Part shown: piece after piece, positions 46,323 to 54,339 of the stretch | Position numbering within the stretch: the stretch's first letter is position 1 | Layout: every line of letters starts with the position of its first letter | DNA from: Bacteroidota bacterium | GTDB taxonomy: Bacteria > Bacteroidota > Bacteroidia > Chitinophagales > Chitinophagaceae | Direction: 5' to 3' | Assembly (NCBI GenBank): GCA_016868815.1 | Contig: VGFQ01000012.1 | Location: forward strand, 16,028-80,027 | Length of the DNA stretch: 64,000 bases | Program-made: the position numbers and the translations under genes | The notes under the pieces: generated by a model | What the model was told of the DNA's origin: nothing | What the model saw: the letters and a program-made list of their open reading frames with translations, nothing else | Databases searched by the model: none

Positions 46323-46352
46323 AAGGCCGCCCGTATATGGAGGGCCTTTGTC
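46323..46352 (+). terminator. Possible terminator after galM
   Basis: AAGGCC and GGCCTT form a six-pair stem that can extend by a further C-G pair or two, and the T-rich stretch TTGTCTTTCT follows. The tail is imperfect, so termination efficiency is uncertain. Confidence 0.35.
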
Positions 46353-46392
46353 TTTCTGTATATTCCTATCTTGAATGATAAACAGAAAGTAG

Positions 46393-47352
46393 ATGGCTGA
46401 TGTTTTGAGCAGGAGGGAGCTACTTTGCCACACGGCCTTGCTGGCAGCGGGTTCTGCCCTCCCCGAATCCTTGTGGGCCTTGGCCGCTACGGCCCGGCGC
46501 AGTCGCATCATCGACATCCACCAGCACCAGCATTACCATGGCTGGACGGACGAGCAGATGATGGCGCACCAGGACGCGATGGGCATTGGACGTACCATCC
46601 TGCTGCCAGCGGGAAGTCCGGTCGAGACGGCTTCCACTCATTTTGGAAAGTCGAATGGGCTGGCTGCCAGGGCTGGCGGGAACGCGGCCTGCTATGCTTT
46701 CGCCCAGCAACATCCCGACCGATATCTTTTTGGCGCTTGTGAAGTGCCTGACCTCTCGGGTGCTGTGGCAGAGATAGAGAAGTACCTCAAGCTGGGTGCC
46801 GTCGTCATTGGCGAGCTCAAGTTTGAGGTGGCCTGCGATGCGCCGGAGATGCAGCGCATCTATCAACTTGCCCAGGCATATGAAGTGCCCGTCCTCATGC
46901 ATTGGGAACATATGAAGTACAACCTGGGGTTCGACCGTTTCCATCGTATGCTGGAGAAGTATCCCCGGGTGAACTTTATTGGACATGCTGTCACCTGGTG
47001 GGCCAATGTCGACAAAAACCATCTCGACCAATCAGTCATGTATCCAAAAGGGCCAGTCTCACCGGGTGGATGGACAGACCGGCTGCTGCTTGATTATCCA
47101 AATCTTTACGGCGACCTCTCGGCTGGCTCTGGTCTGAACGCCATCCTGCGAGACCTCGAACAGGCCCGCGACTTCCTGGAGCGGCATCAGGACAAGCTGC
47201 TCTACGGGAGCGACTGCGCGGACCTGCATGGACAGGCATCACAGGGCTGCACAGGCGCACAGACACTGCAGAAGATTCACGAACTTGCCACCTCGCGCCG
47301 CATGTTTAAGAAAATACTGTATCAAAACGCTGAAAAACTGTTCAGGCTGTGA
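46393..47352 (+). CDS. Exported amidohydrolase family protein (Tat-type signal)
   Basis: A 319-residue amidohydrolase-2-type TIM barrel. The N-terminus SRRELLCHTALLAAGSALP has a twin-Arg motif, suggesting folded export. The metal motif IIDIHQHQHYHG opens the barrel, with later His in MHWEHMKYNLG and FIGHAVTW and the final Asp in LLYGSDCADLHG. Enzymes of this class hydrolyse or decarboxylate lactones and aromatic acids; no substrate is assignable. Its TGA overlaps the GTG start of the next gene, so it is coupled to the dehydrogenase-like lipoprotein. Confidence 0.85.
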   Translation: MADVLSRRELLCHTALLAAGSALPESLWALAATARRSRIIDIHQHQHYHGWTDEQMMAHQDAMGIGRTILLPAGSPVETASTHFGKSNGLAARAGGNAACYAFAQQHPDRYLFGACEVPDLSGAVAEIEKYLKLGAVVIGELKFEVACDAPEMQRIYQLAQAYEVPVLMHWEHMKYNLGFDRFHRMLEKYPRVNFIGHAVTWWANVDKNHLDQSVMYPKGPVSPGGWTDRLLLDYPNLYGDLSAGSGLNAILRDLEQARDFLERHQDKLLYGSDCADLHGQASQGCTGAQTLQKIHELATSRRMFKKILYQNAEKLFRL

Positions 47353-49409
47353 ATCCACTCATCTCCCCCCGTCTGCATCTGTCCAAAGCCTCAGTGCGTA
47401 TTGCAGCCATCGTGGCATTGGTTGGCTTGTGCTGGATGCTGGCCTGCGAGGACGGGTCAAAGGCTGGCCGGTATGAAGGACCTCGTTCTGCAGAGGCGTC
47501 TATGGCTACATTCCGCTTTGCTGACTCATCTATCCATTCGGAGGTATTTGCGGCAGAGCCTTTTGTGGTGGATCCCGTCTCCATGGAATTCGATGAAGAG
47601 GGGAACGCGTGGGTTGTTGGTATGCTCGACGCCTATAAGCCTGACAGCGTCAAAGGTCGGGGTCGCATCGTGCGACTGGCAGACCTCAATGCGGATGGGC
47701 GCGCGGATACGGCCATCGTTTTTGCCGACAGCCTGCGGGAGGCTACGTCTGTCCTCCCCTGGCAGGGGGGATTGTTCGTGGCCGCAGCACCGAATATTCT
47801 CTTTTTTCGCGACAACGACGGAGATGGCCGGGCAGAGCAGAGAGACACTGTCTTTTCCGGCTTCTTCAACCGCAATGAAGAAGCACAGATCACCAATCTG
47901 CGGTTTGGTGTCGACAACTGGATCTATGCCAACAATAACGGGCAGGCAGGGGATATCTCTTACCGGAAAGGAAAAGATACGGTAAGGCTTTCTGTCAAAG
48001 GATGGGACTTCCGCTTCCGTCCCGATAAAGGTCTCTTTGAGTCGTCTACCGGACGCGGACAGTTTGGACTTGCCATGGATGTCTCCGGACATCGCTTTTA
48101 TACGCAGAATACCGATCATATCAGTCAGGTTGTCTTCCCGAAACGATATCTGGACCGCAATCCCCATTTACCTAAGTCGCTCCGACGGGCCACGCTCAAC
48201 ATCTCTGATCATGACCCCCTCATGTTTCAACTGACGCCAGCCCCCTGGTGGAGGGCCGAACGCACCCGACAGCGCAACCAGAAGTCTAGAGAGCATGGAT
48301 TGCCGGAGAAAGAGTTTGCGGAAGATCACTTCACCGGTGGCTCAGGTGGGACCATGTACACCGGTGCGCTGCTTCCACCTGGCTATTACGGTAGCCTATT
48401 TACCGGGGATGTGGCCGGCAACCTCGTCCATCGCGATCTGCTGCAAGACATCGACTCTCCCTACCTGCGGGCCATCAGGGGTCCATTGGAGCAGGATCGT
48501 GAGTTCATGGCAACGACGGACTCCTGGGTCAGGCCTGCCAGCTTTACAGAAGGGCCGGATGGCTCATTGTTTATGATCGACATGTACCGTCAGCATATTG
48601 AAACGCCCCTGTCCATTCCCGCCGACCTCCAGGAAGGGATGGACTTCGATGCCGGTGATACCTACGGACGCATCTACCGGATGGTTGCCAAAGGATCTCC
48701 CGCCTTACAGATGAAGCCTTTGCAGCTGCGGAACAAGCCATCCAAGGAATTGCTGAGCCTCTTATCCCATCCCAGCCAATGGTGGCGCCTCACCGCCCAG
48801 CGGCTGTTGCTAGAACGCAAGGACCGGACCATCATCTCCGCGGCCAAGGCCTACTGCCGTTCGCATTCAAGTGCTATGGGCCGTCTGCATGCACTTTACG
48901 TGCTGGAAGGGCTTGCGGCGATCGATGATGAGTTGTTGCGTGCCCTCCTGAAAGATGCCAACGCAGGTGTCCGGGAGCATGCCCTTATGCTGTCAGAAGG
49001 TCGAAACGAATTGCTGTCTGACATATACCCCCTTGTTGATGACATCTCTGGGCGCGTTGTCTTCCAGGCAGTGCTGAGTCTTGGGTCGTTCTCCGGAAGG
49101 GATGTGTGCCATACGCTGCAGCGCGTCCTATTGCGCAACGGTGCCAGTCCCTGGTACCGCATGGCTTTCTTCAGCGCGGCAGAGGGATCAACTGTGGACA
49201 TGTTAGAGTCCATCCTGGCAGCTCCTGGCTTCTTCCAGGCCCCTCAGGCCTGGCAGGAGGACTTTTTGAAGGAGGCGGCCTGCATCTTCCGAGACCGGGA
49301 GAATCCCTCTGAAATCTCAAGACTCCGAGCCTTGCTGGACCCATCGGCTTGGAAGGGGCCCTCATCTCTACGCGACACGGTCCTTGCCACTCTGCAAGGA
49401 ATCAAATGA
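47349..49409 (+). CDS. Beta-propeller membrane-bound dehydrogenase-like lipoprotein with HEAT-type repeats, no haem domain
   Basis: A 686-residue lipoprotein (signal ending CWMLACEDG). Residues about 55-460 match the PVC-type putative membrane-bound dehydrogenase propeller: DEEGNAWVVGMLDAY, GRIVRLADLNADGRAD, APNILFFRDNDGDGRA and LRFGVDNWIYANNNG. Residues about 480-680 are helical repeats. Family members from Planctomycetes and Bacteroidota often end with a cytochrome c domain; no CxxCH occurs anywhere in this protein. It starts with GTG overlapping the amidohydrolase stop and is followed after six bases by a HiPIP-like gene, which could take over electron transfer. The substrate is unknown. 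Confidence 0.82.
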   Translation: MNPLISPRLHLSKASVRIAAIVALVGLCWMLACEDGSKAGRYEGPRSAEASMATFRFADSSIHSEVFAAEPFVVDPVSMEFDEEGNAWVVGMLDAYKPDSVKGRGRIVRLADLNADGRADTAIVFADSLREATSVLPWQGGLFVAAAPNILFFRDNDGDGRAEQRDTVFSGFFNRNEEAQITNLRFGVDNWIYANNNGQAGDISYRKGKDTVRLSVKGWDFRFRPDKGLFESSTGRGQFGLAMDVSGHRFYTQNTDHISQVVFPKRYLDRNPHLPKSLRRATLNISDHDPLMFQLTPAPWWRAERTRQRNQKSREHGLPEKEFAEDHFTGGSGGTMYTGALLPPGYYGSLFTGDVAGNLVHRDLLQDIDSPYLRAIRGPLEQDREFMATTDSWVRPASFTEGPDGSLFMIDMYRQHIETPLSIPADLQEGMDFDAGDTYGRIYRMVAKGSPALQMKPLQLRNKPSKELLSLLSHPSQWWRLTAQRLLLERKDRTIISAAKAYCRSHSSAMGRLHALYVLEGLAAIDDELLRALLKDANAGVREHALMLSEGRNELLSDIYPLVDDISGRVVFQAVLSLGSFSGRDVCHTLQRVLLRNGASPWYRMAFFSAAEGSTVDMLESILAAPGFFQAPQAWQEDFLKEAACIFRDRENPSEISRLRALLDPSAWKGPSSLRDTVLATLQGIK

Positions 49410-49415
49410 TGATCT

Positions 49416-49784
49416 ATGCTGGCAAGGCTGCGAGAGGGCAAGTTGGATAGAAGGCAATGGCTGTCGACGTTGTTGCCTTTTGCAGGATGTTCGCTGGTGA
49501 TTGCCTTTTCCGGCTGTAGGCATGGCGGGGAGCGGTCTGATGCGGATGTCCGCAAGAAGGAAGGGCCTGCCGACTGTACGGACTTACAAGGTCTCTCTGA
49601 AGATGACAGATCCGCTCGTGCGGCACTTGGGTATGAGGAATCTGCCTCTGACCCCGAGCGCCGGTGTGGCGAATGTGCCCTGTATATACCTCCCAAAGAG
49701 GGGGGATGTGGTGGTTGCATGCTTTTCAAGGGACCGGTGTTTGCAGAAGGAAGCTGTATTCAGTTCCAGCTACGGCCTGCCTGA
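49416..49784 (+). CDS. High-potential iron-sulfur protein (HiPIP)-like lipoprotein
   Basis: A 122-residue exported protein. The signal region contains DRRQWLSTLLPFAGCSLVIAFSGC with a twin-Arg-like motif and a lipobox Cys. The C-terminal half has Cys84 and Cys87 (RCGECALY), Cys101 (GGCMLFKGP) and Cys114 (EGSCIQF), a CxxC-x13-C-x12-C pattern as in HiPIP, with the GPV-type turn between the last two. HiPIP carry one [4Fe-4S] cluster and shuttle electrons in the periplasm. Only six bases separate it from the propeller gene. An additional Cys98 is present. Confidence 0.8.
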   Translation: MLARLREGKLDRRQWLSTLLPFAGCSLVIAFSGCRHGGERSDADVRKKEGPADCTDLQGLSEDDRSARAALGYEESASDPERRCGECALYIPPKEGGCGGCMLFKGPVFAEGSCIQFQLRPA

Positions 49785-49830
49785 CGTTCAAGTTTTCGTT
49801 CATGCATGACAGATAGTCGTCACCTGCCGG

Positions 49831-51129
49831 TCAGGGTACGGCAATGCGTACGGTTATCCATTTGCGGGTCTTATAGCCACCGTGGTTTCTGGGATAGGTG
49901 AGTATGATATCTTTGGTCTCCCTGTCTTCAAGCATGGAGAAATGGGAGATGTCGAGTCGACCCTGGCTGCGGTCGGGCTCCTCTTCTCTGTCTAGCTCGA
50001 GGAGGCTGCTGCGATAGAGTCGGGCGCTCTTGGGGTCTATTTCTGCCATAACCAGCGGCCACCTTGGCAGGTTGCCTTCCGGGTTTTGGGCTGTCAGATT
50101 CCCAAACCAGAAGACCCTGCCGCTCGAGTGTCGGAACAGGTTCGACATGGCAGAGGGGGAGAAAAAGGGTGTGCCGTCGTCGAAGGCGAAGGGTTCAGGT
50201 TTGGTCCAGCTGCGTCCTCCGTCACTGGAGAGGGACTGCCATTTGTATCCTGGCATGCGATAGCCAGACTTATCCTTGACATCATTGCTGCCGCGCATCA
50301 CCAGGAGGATACGGCCATCGGGCAGTTCGGCGAGGGTGGGCTCAATCATGCCGCGGCTTGACCTTTTGGGGTCGGCCTCTACGCGATCTCCCATGCTCCA
50401 TTCGATGCGGTGGTTCTTGGTCCATCGGCCCATAAGGATGATCACATCTGTATATGTGTACCCGCCGCCGGGGTTGGCGAGTTTACCATCAGGTCCCTGC
50501 AGGGTGGCCTGTGCGGGTACTAGGATCCTGCCTGCACGGGTCACTAGGGGGATGCAGCCCAGGTCCCCCAGGAAGATGGAGTTCTTTCCGATTTCGATGC
50601 CGGGTAAGGGCTTTTTCGGATCTTTCCTTCCTTTGAGTATGATGGGGGTCTCATGTACCCAACTGCGTCCACCGTCGGCCGACACGCGGTAGCGCAGATA
50701 GTAGTTGCTCAGGGCAATGGGCGGCTCGTTGATGGCGGGGTCGAGGTCGGGTAGGTCGAGTGCATTGACTATGGTCAGCAACCGGCCTGTCCGCTCGTCC
50801 AGGACTGAGGTCACCGGGTTGCGGCGATAGCCTTTGGGTAGGCCATCCATGTAGTTGGGCGTCATCGGTTGGAGCCGCCAGCTGCGGCCGTTGTCATCGG
50901 ATACACTGTCGCCGGAGCGCATGCGGGTGCCAGTGGGTTCCAGATAGATGCCGGAGGCGCCGGAGCCCGACCCGAAGATGGTGGCGTGTAGGGCAGGCAT
51001 CTCAGTTGTGACCAGGCGGCTTCGACTCTGCGCAGGTAGCGGCAGCTGTGCCAGGGCCTCGCAGTGGTTGCCAGCTGCCAGCAGTAGTCCCGCAAGTGAA
51101 GCCGCAAAAGGGGGTGTAGGCATAAGCAA
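49831..51129 (-). CDS. Sialidase-like BNR/Asp-box protein A
   Basis: A 432-residue exported protein with a signal peptide ending in CEALAQ. The propeller has Asp-boxes SDDNGRSW, SADGGRSW and SSDGGRSW and the conserved EPTLAELPDGRILLVMRG, which resembles the Glu/Arg strand of GH33-like sialidases. The canonical N-terminal RIP arginine motif is not evident, so sialidase activity is not secured. It is the last gene of a five-gene minus-strand operon headed by the aldolase. The start could also be 51123. Confidence 0.85.
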   Translation of the reverse strand: MLMPTPPFAASLAGLLLAAGNHCEALAQLPLPAQSRSRLVTTEMPALHATIFGSGSGASGIYLEPTGTRMRSGDSVSDDNGRSWRLQPMTPNYMDGLPKGYRRNPVTSVLDERTGRLLTIVNALDLPDLDPAINEPPIALSNYYLRYRVSADGGRSWVHETPIILKGRKDPKKPLPGIEIGKNSIFLGDLGCIPLVTRAGRILVPAQATLQGPDGKLANPGGGYTYTDVIILMGRWTKNHRIEWSMGDRVEADPKRSSRGMIEPTLAELPDGRILLVMRGSNDVKDKSGYRMPGYKWQSLSSDGGRSWTKPEPFAFDDGTPFFSPSAMSNLFRHSSGRVFWFGNLTAQNPEGNLPRWPLVMAEIDPKSARLYRSSLLELDREEEPDRSQGRLDISHFSMLEDRETKDIILTYPRNHGGYKTRKWITVRIAVP

Positions 51130-51138
51130 TCAACATAT

Positions 51139-51157
51139 ACCGGCATGATGAGCCGGT
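51139..51157 (-). repeat. Inverted repeat before sialidase-like gene A
   Basis: ACCGGC and GCCGGT flank a seven-base loop between the stop of gene B (51169) and the start of gene A (51123-51129). It can form a small RNA hairpin close to the start codon and might modulate translation or processing. There is no T-run on either side. Confidence 0.4.
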
Positions 51158-51168
51158 GGATATAATAT

Positions 51169-52350
51169 TTATTTTGCAATCAGGTCCTTCTCGCTGAAGG
51201 CTATACGCAGCTCACCGAACATCGTGGTGATCCATAGCTCACCGGGAGTTCTTTCCAAGAAGTAGGGATATGAAACCTGTGTTCTTAGTCGGGTCACCTT
51301 GGCCATGACGATGGGTTCGCTCCAGCTGCGGCCATCGTCGTTGGAGAAGCTGACGGAGAGTTCTTCGCGGTGGTTGCTTTGGAAGACTTCTGCCCAGTTC
51401 TGGTCGCCACCGCGCAGCGGGTAATTGGTCTTGCCTTGCGGCATACTCTGGTTCCAAATGAGGATGAGTCTGCCGCTTTTCAGTCGCTTGAACATCGCGG
51501 GAGCGGAGCTGGCTGTCAAGGGGGTGGAGCGGAAGCTGTCCCAGGTGAGGCCTTTATCTTTGGAACGGGTCTCCCAAAGAGATCCCCAGTTGGTGCGCAT
51601 GTACATGAGCAGGCTTCCATCTTTCATTTCTTCTAGGGTGGACTCTGTCACGCCAGAGTGATGGCCGACGCCGCCCAAGTCGATGACATTGCTGCGTTTC
51701 CATGATCTGCCTTCATCGCTGCTGGTATAGGTGAGGACTGTGTGGTGGCCGGGGTTATGGCGCATCATCATGGTGGTAAAGACAACATTTCCGTCTCTGG
51801 TCTCGATGATGTCTCGGATGGCCCCTGTCCAGTCGCGGTGCATCAGCTGGGGTTCCTGCCAGGTGCGGCCACCGTCATTGCTGCGTACAACATAGGTGGG
51901 CAGCACGGCGCCAGGCATATCGTGGGTTTCATTATTCCAGTTGAATACTGATTTTTCTTTGTCGTTCATAAAGGCCAGGATGAGGGTGCCTTTACGAGTG
52001 CGGATGAGGGCGCGTTCGTTGCGGATTGAATATTTCGAGGTGTCTCTGAAAATGGGGTAGGTTGTCCAGGTCTTTCCTTCGTCTTGACTGATGAGGCATT
52101 TGGTGGTGTCGACCGTCAGGATGGAGCCGTCGGGCATGTTGACGAAGGGGCCCATACGCAGCCCGGTTAGCTCGCGGCTGGCGGGATGGATCCAGATGGC
52201 GTTGGAGGTAAACTTGCCTGTGCGGGTGTCGATGGTGTCTTTCAAGGGGGGGGTCTGGCCTTTATGGATGTAGGCCTTCCCCCGGACGGGCAGTAAGAGG
52301 GATAAGGACATCCCTACATAGAGGATCAGAATGGCATTTTTCCCTTTCAT
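51169..52350 (-). CDS. Sialidase-like BNR/Asp-box protein B
   Basis: A 393-residue exported propeller protein with signal peptide MKGKNAILILYVGMSLSLLL. Five Asp-box-like turns are visible (SQDEGKTW, SNDGGRTW, SSDEGRSW, SKDKGLTW, SNDDGRSW), and the strand GVTESTLEEMKDGSLLMYMR is comparable to the Glu/Arg region of sialidases. It is a close paralogue of gene C immediately upstream, matching along its whole length. A run of eight C in the coding strand (plus G run 52246-52253) lies in the Pro-Pro codons after the signal. The substrate is not known. Confidence 0.87.
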   Translation of the reverse strand: MKGKNAILILYVGMSLSLLLPVRGKAYIHKGQTPPLKDTIDTRTGKFTSNAIWIHPASRELTGLRMGPFVNMPDGSILTVDTTKCLISQDEGKTWTTYPIFRDTSKYSIRNERALIRTRKGTLILAFMNDKEKSVFNWNNETHDMPGAVLPTYVVRSNDGGRTWQEPQLMHRDWTGAIRDIIETRDGNVVFTTMMMRHNPGHHTVLTYTSSDEGRSWKRSNVIDLGGVGHHSGVTESTLEEMKDGSLLMYMRTNWGSLWETRSKDKGLTWDSFRSTPLTASSAPAMFKRLKSGRLILIWNQSMPQGKTNYPLRGGDQNWAEVFQSNHREELSVSFSNDDGRSWSEPIVMAKVTRLRTQVSYPYFLERTPGELWITTMFGELRIAFSEKDLIAK

Positions 52351-52424
52351 GGTAATCGTTTTTGATGTGATGGATTTGTTTTATCAGGGTTAATGGCAAT
52401 GCATGATGAAGGTGTTATGGGAGA

Positions 52425-53603
52425 TCATCGACCTATGAAATCCTTTTCACGCAGGGAGAGGCGGAGTCCTCCGAACATGGTCGTGATCCATACTTCACCA
52501 GGGCTTCTTTCGAGAAAGTAGGGATAGGATACCTGCGTGTTCGGGAGTGTGACTTTTGCGATTACGATGGGGTCGCTCCAATGTTTTCCCTCATCTTCGG
52601 AGAAGCTGATGGATAGCTCTTCGCGGTGGTTGCTTTGAAAGACTTCCGACCATTCTTTATCGCCGCCGCGCAGCGGGTAGCTTGTCTTGCCCTGTGGCAT
52701 GCTCTGGTTCCAGATCAGGATGAGCCGGCCGCTTTTCATTCGTTTGAACATGGCAGGGGCTGAGCTGGACATGATGGGGGTGGAGCGATAGTTCGTCCAG
52801 CTAATCCCTTTGTTGGTAGAGCGGGTCTCCCATAGGGATCCCCAGTTGGTCCGCATGTACATCAGAAGGCTTCCATCTGTCATTTCTTCGAGCGTTGATT
52901 CTGTCACGCCCGAGTGGTGGCCGATACCGCCGAGATCGATGATGTTGCTCCGCGTCCAAGACTTGCCTTCGTCGCGGCTGGTGTAGGTTAGAACTGAGTT
53001 CCTACCAGGATTTGAAAGCAGCATCATACTCGTGAAAATGACATGGCCATCTTTTGTCTCAATGATGTCTCGTACGGCTCCGGTCCATTCGCGGTGCATG
53101 AGCTGTGGCTCCTGCCAGGTCTTGCCGTTGTCGTAACTTCTCACCACATAGGTCGGCAAGACGGATCCGGGTGCGTCGTGGGTCTGGCTATTCCAGGATC
53201 GGCGATGCTCTTTCTCGTTCATAAAGGCGAGGATGAGGGTTCCCTTGCGGGTTCGGATCAGGGATCTTTCCATGCGGATCAGGAACCGGGAGCTGTCTTT
53301 GAAGATGGGGAAAGATTTCCAGCTCCGACCTTCATTCAGACTGACCAGGCATTGGGTGCTATCGATGGTGAGGATTGATTTGTCGGGTAGGTGGACGAAA
53401 GGCCCCATGCGCAGGCCGGTGAGTGCCCGGCTAGAGGGATGTATCCAAATGCCATTGGAGGTAAACGGGCCCTTGCGGGTGTCGATGGTGTCTTTAAGGA
53501 CCTGTGTGTGGGCAAGTGGTTTGCGCTCCTTTGTCATGGCAAGCAGGAAGAGTGGGAGGGTCAATGTGGCAAGCCAGTTGACTAAGGGGGGTATCCTATT
53601 CAT
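52425..53603 (-). CDS. Sialidase-like BNR/Asp-box protein C
   Basis: A 392-residue exported propeller protein with signal MNRIPPLVNWLATLTLPLFLL. It shares nearly all conserved segments with gene B, for example LRMGPFV, RTRKGTLILAFMN, VLPTYVVRS, QLMHR-WTGA, HHSGVTESTLEEM and ILIWNQSMPQGKT. The two are a tandem duplication. Its start overlaps the stop of the SGNH gene by eight bases (ATGAATAG), so translation is coupled. Like B, it lacks an obvious RIP motif, so it may be a glycosidase of another BNR family. Confidence 0.87.
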   Translation of the reverse strand: MNRIPPLVNWLATLTLPLFLLAMTKERKPLAHTQVLKDTIDTRKGPFTSNGIWIHPSSRALTGLRMGPFVHLPDKSILTIDSTQCLVSLNEGRSWKSFPIFKDSSRFLIRMERSLIRTRKGTLILAFMNEKEHRRSWNSQTHDAPGSVLPTYVVRSYDNGKTWQEPQLMHREWTGAVRDIIETKDGHVIFTSMMLLSNPGRNSVLTYTSRDEGKSWTRSNIIDLGGIGHHSGVTESTLEEMTDGSLLMYMRTNWGSLWETRSTNKGISWTNYRSTPIMSSSAPAMFKRMKSGRLILIWNQSMPQGKTSYPLRGGDKEWSEVFQSNHREELSISFSEDEGKHWSDPIVIAKVTLPNTQVSYPYFLERSPGEVWITTMFGGLRLSLREKDFIGR

Positions 53604-54339
53604 GGCTGGCTTTTCTCTGGCTTACCATTGCATCCAGGAGTTTTTCCGCCATGAGCGCATGGCCTTGGTCGTTGGGATGCATCCCATCTAGCAGCAGGCT
53701 CTCCAATGGCTGCCTTCGGTATTTAAATTCGCGACGAAAGACCGAGGATATATCCAGCCAGCGTGCGCCTGTGCGACGGGCGACCTTTCGGGAGGCCCGT
53801 CGGTATCTTTCCAGTCTGCGGGCATGAAAGCCTGCGTAGCAAATTCCTGCAGGGTTAGGTCCTAGGATGATGGTTCGCCCGCCTATAGAGTCGATGGACT
53901 TAACGAAGCTGGACAAGCATTGCTGAAATCGGTCTAGTGAGATGCGAGATGGCGTTCCCCTGCCTTTATCCTGCCAGGAGTCGTTGATCCCAAAGGCCAC
54001 GATGAGCCAGTCGGGTTGCTGAGAAAGGACATCGTACCGGAACCGGTCGGTGCCATGTGCGATCCGGTGGAAGGCATTGTCGGCCAGCGTGGCTGCGTGG
54101 CTTCCGCCTTTGCCAGCATTGTGTATGCGGGCTGGAATCCCTTCGTTGAGTATCCGTGCTGCCAGTCTTTCGGGATAGGGTTGCTGTAATGCCTTCCTGG
54201 GTGCGGTGGTGGATTTGCCCAGGCAGACGACCACCAGGCTGTCGGCCAGCAGCGATGGTTCCATCGTCCTTTCTTTCGCAGCGGGGATGGCTGCCGAGAG
54301 GGCTATGACGGCGAGGGCTGCCGGGACGAGGGGTTTCAT
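53596..54339 (-). CDS. SGNH/GDSL-type esterase, exported
   Basis: A 247-residue protein with a signal-like N-terminus (MKPLVPAALAVIALSAAIPA). SGNH blocks are present: block I reads VVCLGKSTTA, with GKS in place of GDS but the nucleophile Ser kept; block II is the Gly in HNAGKGGSHA; block III is FGINDSW; block V is LDGMHPNDQGH with the Asp and His. Such enzymes deacetylate sugars, including sialate O-acetylesterases and xylan esterases. It overlaps the aldolase gene by four bases and gene C by eight, placing it in the operon core. Confidence 0.85.
   Translation of the reverse strand: MKPLVPAALAVIALSAAIPAAKERTMEPSLLADSLVVVCLGKSTTAPRKALQQPYPERLAARILNEGIPARIHNAGKGGSHAATLADNAFHRIAHGTDRFRYDVLSQQPDWLIVAFGINDSWQDKGRGTPSRISLDRFQQCLSSFVKSIDSIGGRTIILGPNPAGICYAGFHARRLERYRRASRKVARRTGARWLDISSVFRREFKYRRQPLESLLLDGMHPNDQGHALMAEKLLDAMVSQRKASHE

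Noticed and set aside
49244-49729. 161-residue minus-strand ORF
   Set aside because: Overlaps the propeller 3' end and the HiPIP-like gene on the opposite strand; no domain seen.
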